In this document: piece by piece, positions 45,158 to 53,790 of the stretch
Numbering within the stretch: position 1 is the first letter of the stretch
Layout: each line of letters begins with the position of its first letter
Assembly (NCBI GenBank): GCA_963762075.1
Contig: CAVXJC010000002.1
Span: 62,001-126,000, forward strand
DNA: 64,000 nucleotides
Source: JAOUEA01 sp963762075
GTDB taxonomy: Bacteria; Actinomycetota; UBA4738; HRBIN12
Reading direction: 5' to 3'
The notes under the pieces: generated by a model
Seen by the model: the letters and a program-made list of their open reading frames with translations, nothing else
What the model was told of the DNA's origin: nothing
Databases searched by the model: none
Position numbers and translations under genes: made by a program

Positions 45158-45750
45158 CGATAGAGCCCGGCCTTCTCGATGTAGCTCTTCACGCCTTCGG
45201 GCACCAGGTAGCGGATCGGGCGCGTTGCATGCACGCGCGTGCGGACATCGGTCGATGAGATCGCGAGCGCCGGCACGTTCATGACCGTGATGCCCGGGTG
45301 CTTCGTGGGGGCGTGTGACTCGAACGCCTCGAGGTCGAACCCGGGCCGGGTCGCCGCGATGAAGTGTGCGAGCGCGAACAGCTCGTCGGGCTGCTTCCAT
45401 TGCACGATCTCCAGCACCGCGTCGGCGCCGGTGACGAAGAACAGATCGGTGTCGTCGCCGCGCTCGTGCTTCAGCTCGCGAAGGGTGTCGACCGCGTACG
45501 TGGGCCCATCTCTATCGACCTCGATGCGCGAGACGCCGAACAATGGATTCGAGGCGGTTGCGATCACCGTCATCAGATACCGGTCCTCCGGCGACGAGAC
45601 GACCTCGTGCTCCTTCATCCACGGACGGCCGGTCGGCACGAAGAGCATCTCGTCGAGCTCGAACTGAGACAGCGCTTCCTCTGCGGTGACGAGGTGGCCG
45701 TAGTGGATCGGGTCGAACGTGCCGCCCATGATGCCCAGGCGGGTCCTCAC
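45154..45750 (-). CDS. nadD: Nicotinate-mononucleotide adenylyltransferase
   Basis: 198-aa NAD-biosynthesis enzyme. Nucleotidyltransferase motif GGTFDPIHYGHL lies near the N-terminus and ISSTDVRTR near the C-terminus. I choose GTG at 45750, 7 nt after TAGGAT, over ATG 45759: the -10 box overlaps that ATG and would leave it untranscribed. It sits between the DinB-like gene and LCP. Confidence 0.95.
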   Translation of the reverse strand: MRTRLGIMGGTFDPIHYGHLVTAEEALSQFELDEMLFVPTGRPWMKEHEVVSSPEDRYLMTVIATASNPLFGVSRIEVDRDGPTYAVDTLRELKHERGDDTDLFFVTGADAVLEIVQWKQPDELFALAHFIAATRPGFDLEAFESHAPTKHPGITVMNVPALAISSTDVRTRVHATRPIRYLVPEGVKSYIEKAGLYR

Positions 45751-45757
45751 CCGGCCC

Positions 45758-45763
45758 ATCCTA
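45758..45763 (-). promoter_or_regulatory. -10 box of nadD
   Basis: TAGGAT on the minus strand, 7 nt before GTG 45750. It decides the start, since an upstream in-frame ATG overlaps the box itself. Confidence 0.55.
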
Positions 45764-45815
45764 GCCGTCACGTCAGACCGCTTCGGCACAGCTGCCGGGC
45801 TTCGCTCGTCGATGC

Positions 45816-46277
45816 TCACGCTGCACCTTCGACGAACGCTCGAAGATCGTCGACATGCTTGGCGTAATGAAGAGCACCGGATTCCTCGAACCACTCGGCG
45901 GCCTCGGGCATGGGCGTGGCTGAGCGGGAGCCGAGCTCGCCGAAAGCCTGCACCATGTGCCGACGCGACGCGGTGAACCGCTCACGCACGTCGCCAGGTG
46001 CCATCGTTCGGGATGCCTCGAACCACGCTTGGTTCTGGCGTTCGATCGTCTCGCCTGTCTCCTCGTCGGGGTCGAACGAGCCGTCACGCATGCGCTCGAG
46101 TTGCCTGCCGCAGTCGCCCATCCACCCGGCCACGTGGAACATGGCGTCCTTCGGCGACCAACCTTCGGCGGTGAGGGTTGGTTCTTCGAACCGGTCGTCG
46201 GGGATCTGTCGGAACGCCTCGTCCAACAGGCGCCAGGCCTCGGCTTCCTCGGCGAGCAGACGCGTCACATCGGTCAC
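45816..46277 (-). CDS. DinB/maleylpyruvate-isomerase-like four-helix protein
   Basis: 153-aa member of the DinB-like superfamily, with WSPKDAMFHVAGWMGDC carrying a metal-type histidine and HYAKHVDDLRAFV the C-terminal one. In actinobacteria related proteins use mycothiol as a cofactor; whether this one does is unknown. GTG at 46277 overlaps the obgE stop (GTGA). It is inserted between obgE and nadD, where proB/proA often lie. Confidence 0.82.
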   Translation of the reverse strand: MTDVTRLLAEEAEAWRLLDEAFRQIPDDRFEEPTLTAEGWSPKDAMFHVAGWMGDCGRQLERMRDGSFDPDEETGETIERQNQAWFEASRTMAPGDVRERFTASRRHMVQAFGELGSRSATPMPEAAEWFEESGALHYAKHVDDLRAFVEGAA

Positions 46278-47578
46278 TCGACGGCTTCCTCGTCGCCCGC
46301 ACCGGCCACCATCGAGGCTCCCTCGTCGGCTCGCGTGTCGTCGTCGGGCAGATACTCGAACACTCGGTCCAAGATAGCGACCTCATCCCCGCGGCGCGCC
46401 CCGAGCGACGCAAGCTTGCGCTCGACGCCTTCCTTCCTGAGCCTCATCTGCAATGTCTCGACGGCGCCTTCATCGTCCAGGTCAGTCTCGAGTACCCACC
46501 GCTCGGCCGAGCGTCCCGCAACCCGCCAGCGGCCGTCGGGGTCGCGCGAAACGGTGAATCGAGGGCGACCGGGACGGAGCACGACATAGGACCGACGATC
46601 GGGCTGGGCCTGCTCCGCCTCACGGGAGAGCAGGCCGAGGCGATCGATCAGCTCGTCGATGCCGTCGCCGGTCATGGCCGATATCGCGAACGCATCGTCG
46701 CCCAGCGAGCCGGCGACCGCGGCAGGATCGCCCACCAGATCAGACTTCGAGCCCACGACCAGCGACGGCCTCGAGGCCAGCTGGGGGTCGTAGGCGGCCA
46801 GCTCCCGACGGAGGGTGGCCAGATCACCCTGCGGATCGTCGGCGGCCAGGTCGACCAGGAGTACGAGCGTCCGACAGCGCACGATGTGTCGCAGGAACCG
46901 ATGCCCCAGCCCCCTCCCCTGGCTCGCCCCCTCGATCAGCCCCGGGATATCGGCGAGCACGAATCGATCGGTATCACCCCCGGTCACTCCAAGGTTCGGA
47001 ATCAGGGTCGTGAACGGATAGTCGGCGATCTTCGGTGTGGCGGCGGTCAGCCGAGCGAGCAGCGTCGACTTGCCCGCGTTCGGAAGGCCGACGAGCCCCA
47101 CGTCGGCGACCGTTCGGAGCTCGACTCGCAGCCGCTTCTCCTCCCCGTCCTCGCCCGGCTCGGCGGTGCGCGGCACCCTGTTGCGAGCGCTCGCGAACGC
47201 CACGTTCCCGCGCCCTCCGCGGCCGCCTCGAGCGACGACGGCCCGTGCTGCGTCGCCCACGAGATCGGCGAGCAGGCCCTGATCGTCGAAGACCACCGTT
47301 CCGTCGGGAACAGGCACCACCAGGTCGGCGCCCCTGGTGCCGTCGCGCTTGGACTTGCGGCCGGGGTCACCCGCCGGAGCCTTCTGATGAGGGTGATCGG
47401 CGAGCCACGAGAGATCGTGCACGCCGCGCGAGACCTCGAACACGATCGAGCCGCCATCGCCGCCGTTGCCGCCGTCGGGACCACCCAGGGGCTTGAACGG
47501 CTCGGAGTGCAACGAGGCAGAGCCGTTGCCTCCCCGCCCCGCTCGAGCGAAGACCGTGCACTCGTCGACGAAGCTCAT
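46274..47578 (-). CDS. obgE: GTPase ObgE/CgtA
   Basis: 434-aa ribosome-associated GTPase. It has the glycine-rich Obg fold (about residues 1-158), the G domain with G1 GLPNAGKS (164-171), the G3 aspartate in VLADIPG and G4 SKSD, and the C-terminal OCT domain found in Gram-positives (about 340-415). ATG at 47578 is 6 nt after TAGGCT, so it is leaderless; it has its own promoter despite following rpmA. Confidence 0.97.
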   Translation of the reverse strand: MSFVDECTVFARAGRGGNGSASLHSEPFKPLGGPDGGNGGDGGSIVFEVSRGVHDLSWLADHPHQKAPAGDPGRKSKRDGTRGADLVVPVPDGTVVFDDQGLLADLVGDAARAVVARGGRGGRGNVAFASARNRVPRTAEPGEDGEEKRLRVELRTVADVGLVGLPNAGKSTLLARLTAATPKIADYPFTTLIPNLGVTGGDTDRFVLADIPGLIEGASQGRGLGHRFLRHIVRCRTLVLLVDLAADDPQGDLATLRRELAAYDPQLASRPSLVVGSKSDLVGDPAAVAGSLGDDAFAISAMTGDGIDELIDRLGLLSREAEQAQPDRRSYVVLRPGRPRFTVSRDPDGRWRVAGRSAERWVLETDLDDEGAVETLQMRLRKEGVERKLASLGARRGDEVAILDRVFEYLPDDDTRADEGASMVAGAGDEEAVE

Positions 47579-47584
47579 CTCGTC

Positions 47585-47590
47585 AGCCTA
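47585..47590 (-). promoter_or_regulatory. -10 box of obgE
   Basis: TAGGCT on the minus strand, 6 nt before the obgE ATG; leaderless arrangement. Confidence 0.55.
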
Positions 47591-47629
47591 CGGTGGTCGC
47601 GGAACGCTGGGGCGGGCGATGATACTCCC

Positions 47630-48070
47630 ATGCCCGAGCCGGTGACGGTGTGGAAGGTGCGACTGCGACGGGGCGACCTTGCGGACCGCGAGGGCACGCT
47701 TCGCCTGGACGACGATGCGCTGGTCTTCGAGGACAAGGCATCGGACGATCTGACCCGTCTCGAGTTCTCCGCGATCCGGTCCGCCAAACGCGTGCGAGCT
47801 TCCCCGGTCATGCTCGTCGTCCACGAGGACCAGGGCGAGAGGGTCGAGACCGCCTTCTACTTCTCACAGCCACCGCCCCTCGATGCGTCATCGCCGAGCG
47901 CGGTGACGGGCTCCTCGGACCGCACGCTCGGACCACTGGCGGCGGCTCGAGGCTCCTCGAAGAAGCGCCATCAGCGGGAGAACGTGCGATACCTCACCGC
48001 TCGGAGCGGCGGCCTGAAGCCGACGATCCAAGCCTGGGTCGAAGCGGTCGGCGCGCGGACGAACCGCTGA
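47630..48070 (+). CDS. Conserved-looking hypothetical protein, possible PH-like fold
   Basis: 146 aa. The N-terminal 90 residues alternate strands (VTVWKVRLRRGDLADREGTL, DDALVFEDK, LEFSAIRSAKRVRASPVML), which suggests a small beta barrel of PH or bPH type. The rest is Ser/Arg-rich, ending in a helix (PTIQAWVEAVGA). There is no membrane segment or catalytic motif. ATG at 47630 is 51 bp from obgE and divergent from it, with a weak GATGAT box 5 nt upstream. Its stop is 2 bp from the rpmA stop. Function unknown. Confidence 0.75.
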   Translation: MPEPVTVWKVRLRRGDLADREGTLRLDDDALVFEDKASDDLTRLEFSAIRSAKRVRASPVMLVVHEDQGERVETAFYFSQPPPLDASSPSAVTGSSDRTLGPLAAARGSSKKRHQRENVRYLTARSGGLKPTIQAWVEAVGARTNR

Positions 48071-48072
48071 CG

Positions 48073-48327
48073 CTACTCCGCGGCCAGGACCGACGCGAAC
48101 TTGCGTCCGCGCGACCGGGAGAACGTCACCTGGCCCTCGCGCAGGGCGAACAACGTGTCGTCGCCTCCCTTGCCCACACCGTCACCCGGATGGATCCGTG
48201 TGCCGCGCTGGCGCACGATCACCGACCCCGCGGTGACGGTCTCGCCACCGTAGGCCTTCACGCCGAGGCGCTTGGCGTTGGAATCGCGGCCGTTTCGGGA
48301 CGAGCCGCCGCCCTTCTTGTGTGCCAT
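48073..48327 (-). CDS. rpmA: 50S ribosomal protein L27
   Basis: 84-aa L27, near the peptidyl-transferase centre. It starts MAHKKGGGSSRNGRDSNAKR, so the N-terminal tail is of the type that needs no cleavage. GGAGG lies 5 nt before ATG 48327. It follows rplU by 39 bp. Confidence 0.97.
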   Translation of the reverse strand: MAHKKGGGSSRNGRDSNAKRLGVKAYGGETVTAGSVIVRQRGTRIHPGDGVGKGGDDTLFALREGQVTFSRSRGRKFASVLAAE

Positions 48328-48366
48328 AGGTCCTCCAGGGTAGCAAAGGACATCGACTCGCCGGTC

Positions 48367-48873
48367 CTAGGCGTCATGCTCCTCGGACGCCTGCGTGTCG
48401 GTTTCTGTGGTCTTCGTGGGCTTCTCGGCGGCCGCCGGTTTCTTCGCAGTCGTCGTCTTCTTCGCAGAAGTCGTCTTCTTGGCCGTCGTCGTCTTCTTGG
48501 CCGTCGTCGTCTTCTTGGCCGTCGTCGTCTTGGCCGTCGACTTGGCTGCAGTCTTCTTCTCGGCCGAACCGAGTGCGACGCTCTCGATCTCGAGCAGCGT
48601 CAGCAACTGACGGTGACCGCCGCGCTGCGCGTATCCGCTCTTGGGCCGATACTTGAAGATGCGGACCTTGTCGCCCTTCCGCTCCCCGAGCGGTTTCGCA
48701 GTGACGGAAGCCTTGGCAGCCTCGGCACCCACGTGGGTCGCCCCGTCGTCGTCGACCACGAGCAGCGGCTGGAACGTGATCGTCTCGCCCTCGTGCACGA
48801 TCTTCTCGACCTCGATCACATCGCCGGCCTGCACCTTCTGCTGCTTCCCGCCCGTCTTGATCACCGCATACAT
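48367..48873 (-). CDS. rplU: 50S ribosomal protein L21 with a long Lys/Thr/Ala tail
   Basis: 168 aa, of which about 1-103 is ordinary L21 (MYAVIKTGGKQQKVQAGD to LLTLLEIESVA). Residues 104-168 are an extra tail: repeated AKKTTT units followed by an acidic end (TETDTQASEEHDA). L21 is normally about 103 aa. The tail resembles histone-H1-like or HupB-type basic tails and may contact rRNA or DNA. ATG at 48873 has TGGAGG 7 nt upstream; the frame is open further upstream without a better start. Confidence 0.95.
   Translation of the reverse strand: MYAVIKTGGKQQKVQAGDVIEVEKIVHEGETITFQPLLVVDDDGATHVGAEAAKASVTAKPLGERKGDKVRIFKYRPKSGYAQRGGHRQLLTLLEIESVALGSAEKKTAAKSTAKTTTAKKTTTAKKTTTAKKTTSAKKTTTAKKPAAAEKPTKTTETDTQASEEHDA
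48456..48527. repeat. 18-bp tandem repeats inside rplU
   Basis: Three perfect copies of TCTTCTTGGCCGTCGTCG (48474-48491, 48492-48509, 48510-48527), preceded by a diverged copy at 48456-48473 and flanked by partial copies. Each unit encodes six residues of the AKKTTT tail. Confidence 0.9.
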
Positions 48874-48936
48874 GGCCTGCCTCCAGGGTGGATGCACGAC
48901 GCGGGCGAGGTCGACCCGTCGACGGGCCACCCGCGC

Positions 48937-51006
48937 TCACGACTCATAGTTGATGAGGATGCCCCTGCCTTCGCAGGTGGGGCAGGTCTCGGAGAACGAC
49001 TCGACCAGGCCAGAGGATACGCGCTTGCGTGTGACCTGCATCAAACCCAGGGGGCCGATCTCGAACACCTGGCTCCGTGTCTTGTCGAGCGCCATGGCTT
49101 CCTTCATCGTCTCCTCGACCTTGCCCTTGTTCTTGTCGAGCAGCATGTCGATGAAGTCCACGACGATGATGCCCCCGATGTCGCGCAGGCGAAGCTGGCG
49201 GGCGACTTCCTTGGCGGCCTCGAGGTTCGTGTTCACCACGGTCTCCTCGAGGTTCGTCTTGCCGACGCTCTTGCCCGTGTTCACGTCGACGATCGTCATC
49301 GCCTCGGTGCGCTCGATGATCAGATAGCCGCCGCTCGGCAGCCAGACTTTGCGGTCGAGGGTCTTGAGGATCTGCTCCTCGATGCGGTGTTCCTCGAACG
49401 CAGGAAGCTTGCCTCGGTGCAGACTGACCTTCGCCTCGAGGTCGGGCGCGATGTCGCGCACGTACGACAGGACCTGCTCATGGATCCTGGGCGAGTCAGT
49501 GACGAGGCCCTTGAACTCCTCGTCGGTGAACAGGTCTCTGAACACCCTCAGGGTGAGCTCCGGCTCCTCGTAGAGCACCGACGGGGCCTTCACCCTCTTG
49601 GCTTGCTTCTGGATGTCGTCCCAGAGCCCGATCAACCGCTTCATGTCATGCACGAAAGCCTCTTCAGCGGCTCCCTCCGCTGCCGTCCTCACGATGACGC
49701 CGTGGCCCGAGGGCTGCACCTTCCTGAGGATGGCCTTGAGACGCTTCCGCTCGTTGTCGGGAAGCCGGCGGCTGATACCGGAGAGATCCTGATCGGGCGC
49801 GAACACGAGGTAGCGCCCCGGCAGCGAGATCTGGGCAGTGAGCCGCGCCCCCTTGCCACCCATGGGGTCCTTGGTGATCTGGACCATGACGGCTTGGCCG
49901 GGCTTCAGCACGTTCTCGATGCGCGGCGCGGGCCCCTCGAGGTCTTCAGGCCGGTAGTTGACCTCACCGGCGTACAGCACCCCGTTGCGACCCCGGCCGA
50001 TGTCGACGAAGGCCGCTTCCATGCCGGGGAGCACGTTCTGAACCCGACCGAGGAACACGTTGCCCACCATCGACGTGGCGCCCTGACGGGTCACGTAGTG
50101 CTGCACCAGCACGTCTTCCTCGAGCACGGCGATCTGGTCACGCTCGCCGCGTTCGGTGATGACCATGAGCTTGTCGGTGATGCGCGGAGGAAGGATCGTG
50201 GGCTCGCGCCGTCGCCGTCCATCACGGCCGCTGCGCCCTCCCGTTCGGGTTCGGCTCCCCCGGATGCTCCGGGTGGGGCCCCCGGAAGCGATCTGTTCTT
50301 CCGCCGTCATCTGCTTGGGCTTGCGCTCGGTCGTGGCCTGACCATCGTCGGCCTGGCCGCCCGACTTCGCGCCGGAACCCCGGGAGCCGGATCTGCGCGA
50401 CGAGCGTGAGTGCGACGCCCGGGCATCCGGAGCCGCATCGTCGCGCTGTGAGTCGGGGCTCTGCGGTTCGGGAGAGGTCTCGAGGCCCTCGGGGTCGGCA
50501 ACGGCGGCGCGCCCGGTGCCTCCGGTGCCTCGGCCTCTGCCCCCACGACGGCGTCTTCGAGGCGCGCCGCCAGAACCCGCCGTCCCCCCCGCGGGCGACC
50601 CGCTCTCGCCCGAAGGCGCGGTCGCGGGATTCGTCGTGGATGCATCGTCCGGGTTCACGTCGACCGTGTGTGGCTCGGTCGACGTGGCGGCCTGGGCAGA
50701 GGCTCCGCCGGCGCCCGCCCCCCGGCCGCCCCGGCCACGTCCACCACGGCGACGCCTCCGCGCTCTGCTCGGCGATCCATCGTCTCCCGAAGCGATCGAT
50801 TGGTCGGATGCGTGGCCGCGGTCGGCGCTCCCCTCGGCCCTCTCAGGGACTGAGACGGGCACGGCGGGTTCGATCTTCTGCTGCACGGCCGGTTGCGGCT
50901 TCTCAGCCGCGGGCTTCGGCAGGGGGGCGCCTCGCTTGAAGGCAGCAATCCGCTCGTCGACCTCCGGCGCCTGTTCGGGCGCCGCGGTGTCGGTCTCGTG
51001 ATCCAT
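48937..51006 (-). CDS. rne: Ribonuclease E/G with long basic N-terminal extension
   Basis: 689-aa endoribonuclease that starts mRNA decay and processes rRNA. The catalytic core begins near residue 275 with the S1-containing region (VGNVFLGRVQNVLPGMEAAF), the metal-binding DVNTG and VDFIDM, and the zinc-link CPTCEG near the end. The first 270 residues are low-complexity with three Arg/Gly patches (about 81-97, 149-164, 249-267), probably disordered RNA-binding tails as in mycobacterial and streptomycete RNase E. ATG at 51006 has AGGAG 6 nt upstream. It precedes rplU, as usual. RNase E versus G cannot be separated by sequence alone. Confidence 0.93.
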   Translation of the reverse strand: MDHETDTAAPEQAPEVDERIAAFKRGAPLPKPAAEKPQPAVQQKIEPAVPVSVPERAEGSADRGHASDQSIASGDDGSPSRARRRRRGGRGRGGRGAGAGGASAQAATSTEPHTVDVNPDDASTTNPATAPSGESGSPAGGTAGSGGAPRRRRRGGRGRGTGGTGRAAVADPEGLETSPEPQSPDSQRDDAAPDARASHSRSSRRSGSRGSGAKSGGQADDGQATTERKPKQMTAEEQIASGGPTRSIRGSRTRTGGRSGRDGRRRREPTILPPRITDKLMVITERGERDQIAVLEEDVLVQHYVTRQGATSMVGNVFLGRVQNVLPGMEAAFVDIGRGRNGVLYAGEVNYRPEDLEGPAPRIENVLKPGQAVMVQITKDPMGGKGARLTAQISLPGRYLVFAPDQDLSGISRRLPDNERKRLKAILRKVQPSGHGVIVRTAAEGAAEEAFVHDMKRLIGLWDDIQKQAKRVKAPSVLYEEPELTLRVFRDLFTDEEFKGLVTDSPRIHEQVLSYVRDIAPDLEAKVSLHRGKLPAFEEHRIEEQILKTLDRKVWLPSGGYLIIERTEAMTIVDVNTGKSVGKTNLEETVVNTNLEAAKEVARQLRLRDIGGIIVVDFIDMLLDKNKGKVEETMKEAMALDKTRSQVFEIGPLGLMQVTRKRVSSGLVESFSETCPTCEGRGILINYES

Positions 51007-51470
51007 GGTCACTCCTCTCGGTCGGTGCGAGGGGTCGCGCCGATGCCGGAAGGAACGCCACGATCGAGCCATGCACGGTTGGCCACCGCGCTCGGCGGTG
51101 TGCCGGTGCCTGCGCCCGGGCGGCGGCATGCGCCGCGCCGCGGGCATCGCGCGAGATCGCGCACCCGGTACGTCCTTGTCCGGCGCTTGCGGTCCGCGCT
51201 CCTGGCATGGTCGCCGGGCGGCGGTCGCGCGCCTTCTCGACTGGATTGCAACCCGCCCGACCCACGAAGGGTCCTGGCGGGAACGACTGTGTCCAAGCAT
51301 AACAGCGGCCCGGTGACGAACCCGGGAGATCGGTCATAGGACCATCGTTGTGCCTGAGACGCTGGCGGGGGCCTAGTTCCTCCGGACCAGAACGGGGGGT
51401 CTCTGTCCCCCGAAGGGAACCCGACGTTGGCTGGATACCGCCGTGGGCCGTTCGCACCGAAACTCTACCT
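51007..51470. other. 464-bp divergent region between rne and the REC-kinase gene
   Basis: A TATGCT box (minus strand, 51296-51301) is a candidate -10 for rne and would give a leader of roughly 285 nt, long for this genome. To the right, 51394-51411 holds G and C runs able to pair (loop about 8), upstream of the kinase gene. I recognise no known riboswitch. Longer frames crossing the region are antisense or leader readings. Confidence 0.5.
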
Positions 51471-52646
51471 ATGCGCGACATCGCGGCCCCTGCCAGCGTG
51501 GCCACCCTCTCCACGCCGATCTCCCGTGTGCGGGTGTTGCTGGTCGACGACAACGAGGGCTTCCGCGAGTCGTTGGCGATGCTGCTCGACACCGATGAGA
51601 TGGTCGTCGTCGGTCAGGCACCCGACGGGAGGGCAGCCCTCGCGATGATCGAGGGACTCTCGCCCGACGTCGTGCTCATGGACGTGCGCATGCCCGGCAT
51701 GGACGGCATCGAGACCACCCGCGAGCTGAAGTCGCGGTTCCCTGCCCTCGGCATCGTGGCGTTGACGGGAAGCGAGGACCAACGGGCGGTACGCGACATG
51801 CTGGTGGCAGGGGCATCGGGATACGTCTTGAAGGACAGTGACGGCGACGAGATCCTCTTCGCGGTTCGCCAGGCGTTCACCGGCGGTGGGGTGCTCTCCC
51901 CGGAGGTGACCCCCACGGTGATCGAGGAGCTGACCGAAGCCCTCGAGCGGGAACGTCGCCGCACGCGTCAGCTCGAGATCGCGCAGGAAGCCCTGCTCGA
52001 ACGAGCCGCGCGCCGCCACGAGCTGATCTCTCGCCTCGGTCACGAGCTCCGGACCCCTGTGACCGTCATCCTCGGCATGGCACAGACGCTCGCCAAGGGC
52101 ACCGCTCCCGAACAGGAGCAGGGTTCGATCCTCGATAGCCTCGTCGACCGCGCCAACGGACTCGCCCGGCTGGTGCACAGGTTCGAAGCCGCCGTCGAGG
52201 CGGGCATCACCGAGTGGGCGGACGTCGTGCAGGTCGCGCGCGAAGTGGCGGAGTCCCAGCCGCGGGTCGAGGTGACCGCACCCGATGGTCCCGCCATGGC
52301 GAGCCTCAACCGGACCGCCGCGCATCGCATCATCGAGGAGTTGGTGGACAACGCCGTCGCCTTCTCCTCACCCGATGAACCCGTGATGATCAACGTGGTG
52401 CTGGGCGCCGCCGGTCCCGAGGTCCGCGTGATCGATCGCGGGCGCGGCATCGACCAGGGAGCGCTGCACCGGATCTTCGAACCCCTGGAGCAGGCTGAGA
52501 GCCTGAACACCCGCACCCACCAGGGAGTCGGGCTGGGCCTCACCCTCGCCCGGATGTCGGCCAATGCCATGGACGGCGACGTGGTGCTCGAGTCGACCGG
52601 GCCGGAAGGCTCGACGTTCCTGTGGCGGGTGACCCGCCCTACTTGA
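51471..52646 (+). CDS. Receiver-domain/histidine-kinase fusion protein
   Basis: 391-aa soluble protein. The receiver domain is about residues 20-140 (acidic pocket DDN, phospho-acceptor Asp71 in LMDVRMPG, conserved Lys121). A coiled segment rich in Glu/Arg leads to a HisKA domain with His191 in LGHELRTP, then an HATPase domain (N-box EELVDNAVAF, G1 DRGRGID, G2 GVGLGL). The receiver precedes the kinase and there is no DNA-binding output or membrane sensor, so it likely takes phosphate from another kinase or tunes its own activity. ATG 51471 lacks a clear ribosome site. Its last 8 nt overlap the rodA 3' end tail to tail. Confidence 0.91.
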   Translation: MRDIAAPASVATLSTPISRVRVLLVDDNEGFRESLAMLLDTDEMVVVGQAPDGRAALAMIEGLSPDVVLMDVRMPGMDGIETTRELKSRFPALGIVALTGSEDQRAVRDMLVAGASGYVLKDSDGDEILFAVRQAFTGGGVLSPEVTPTVIEELTEALERERRRTRQLEIAQEALLERAARRHELISRLGHELRTPVTVILGMAQTLAKGTAPEQEQGSILDSLVDRANGLARLVHRFEAAVEAGITEWADVVQVAREVAESQPRVEVTAPDGPAMASLNRTAAHRIIEELVDNAVAFSSPDEPVMINVVLGAAGPEVRVIDRGRGIDQGALHRIFEPLEQAESLNTRTHQGVGLGLTLARMSANAMDGDVVLESTGPEGSTFLWRVTRPT

Positions 52647-53790
52647 ACCGGCGCATGTGCACGTTCAGCAAGACGCCGACCGCCGTGAAGTTCACGAGCA
52701 TTGCGGTGCCACCGTAGCTCAAGAACGGCAGCGGGATGCCCGTGATGGGCATGATGCCGATCACCATGCCGACATTCACGAAGATCTGGATCGTGAACAT
52801 CGAGGCGACCCCCGTCGCGAGGTAGGTGCCGAACGAGTCCTTCGACATGTACGCGATGCGGATGGCCCGCCAGATGAGCAGCGCGAAGAGGGCGAGCACG
52901 AAGGCCGAACCGAAGAAGCCGAACTCCTCGCCCACCACCGTGAAGATGAAGTCGGTGTGCTGTTCGGGCACGTAGTCCAGGTTCGTCTGGGAGCCCTGCA
53001 GGAACCCTCGTCCGAACATGCCGCCTGAACCGACGGCGATCACCGACTGGTCCAGGTTGTAGCGAGCGTCGTCGCTCACCGAGCCGGAATCGAACACCGT
53101 CAGCAGACGCTCGACCTGATAGTCCTCGACCACATTGAGCTGGAAGGCGAGCGCGATCAACACGACCGCCCCCGCCGCGAGGGCGATCAGGTGCTTGGCA
53201 TGGGTACCGGCGACGACCAACATGCCCACGGTGATCGCTGCGAGCACGATGGTCGTGCCGATCTCGACGTTGACGAACACGAGGAGCATCGTCAGCACCG
53301 CCACCCCGATCACGCGGACGAGGTCGGCGGCCGTGGGCATCGGCGAGCGCAGCTCCGACAACATCGCCGCGAGGATCACGATGAGCCCGATCTTGGCGAA
53401 CTCCGACGGGCTGATCTGCAAGAGGCTGACGCCCGGGATGTTGATGAAGTTGCTCGTGCCGGTCTCGCTTGCGGCGAGCCCCGGGATGCGTAGCAGGAGC
53501 AGGCCGACGATCGTTGCTCCGTAGATGAACCCTGCGTACACCTTCAGGAATCGGTAGTCGAACGTCGCCATCACGAGCAGGAGCACGACGCCGAGCACCG
53601 CGGTCACCAACTGCTTGTTCACCCGGTCGAATGGATCCTTACCATCCTGGAGCAGGGTCTGGCTGGTCGCTGAGTAGATCGCGAACATGCCGATGACGAT
53701 GAGCGTGGCCGTGACGATCAGGAGCATGGGGTCGAGGTGCCTGATCGGCCGGCGCTCGGCGATCCAGGCGCGACCCGCGACGACGTCCAT
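52639..53790 (-). CDS. rodA: Rod-shape peptidoglycan polymerase RodA (SEDS family)
   Basis: 383-aa SEDS glycosyltransferase that polymerises lipid II with PBP2. About ten membrane segments; family motifs include QISPSEFAKIGLIV and, near the C-terminus, GIPLPFLSYGGTAMLVNF. ATG at 53790 shares its first base with the pbp2 stop (TGATG). It could be called FtsW by sequence, but the neighbours mreBCD and PBP2 favour RodA. Confidence 0.94.
   Translation of the reverse strand: MDVVAGRAWIAERRPIRHLDPMLLIVTATLIVIGMFAIYSATSQTLLQDGKDPFDRVNKQLVTAVLGVVLLLVMATFDYRFLKVYAGFIYGATIVGLLLLRIPGLAASETGTSNFINIPGVSLLQISPSEFAKIGLIVILAAMLSELRSPMPTAADLVRVIGVAVLTMLLVFVNVEIGTTIVLAAITVGMLVVAGTHAKHLIALAAGAVVLIALAFQLNVVEDYQVERLLTVFDSGSVSDDARYNLDQSVIAVGSGGMFGRGFLQGSQTNLDYVPEQHTDFIFTVVGEEFGFFGSAFVLALFALLIWRAIRIAYMSKDSFGTYLATGVASMFTIQIFVNVGMVIGIMPITGIPLPFLSYGGTAMLVNFTAVGVLLNVHMRRFK

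Noticed and set aside
47650..50409. 919-codon plus-strand open frame across rpmA, rplU and rne
   Set aside because: Antisense to three certain genes; composition is that of a shadow frame.
51361..51470. Structured-looking leader that might be a riboswitch
   Set aside because: I compared it by eye with c-di-GMP and c-di-AMP classes and found no match to their conserved cores.
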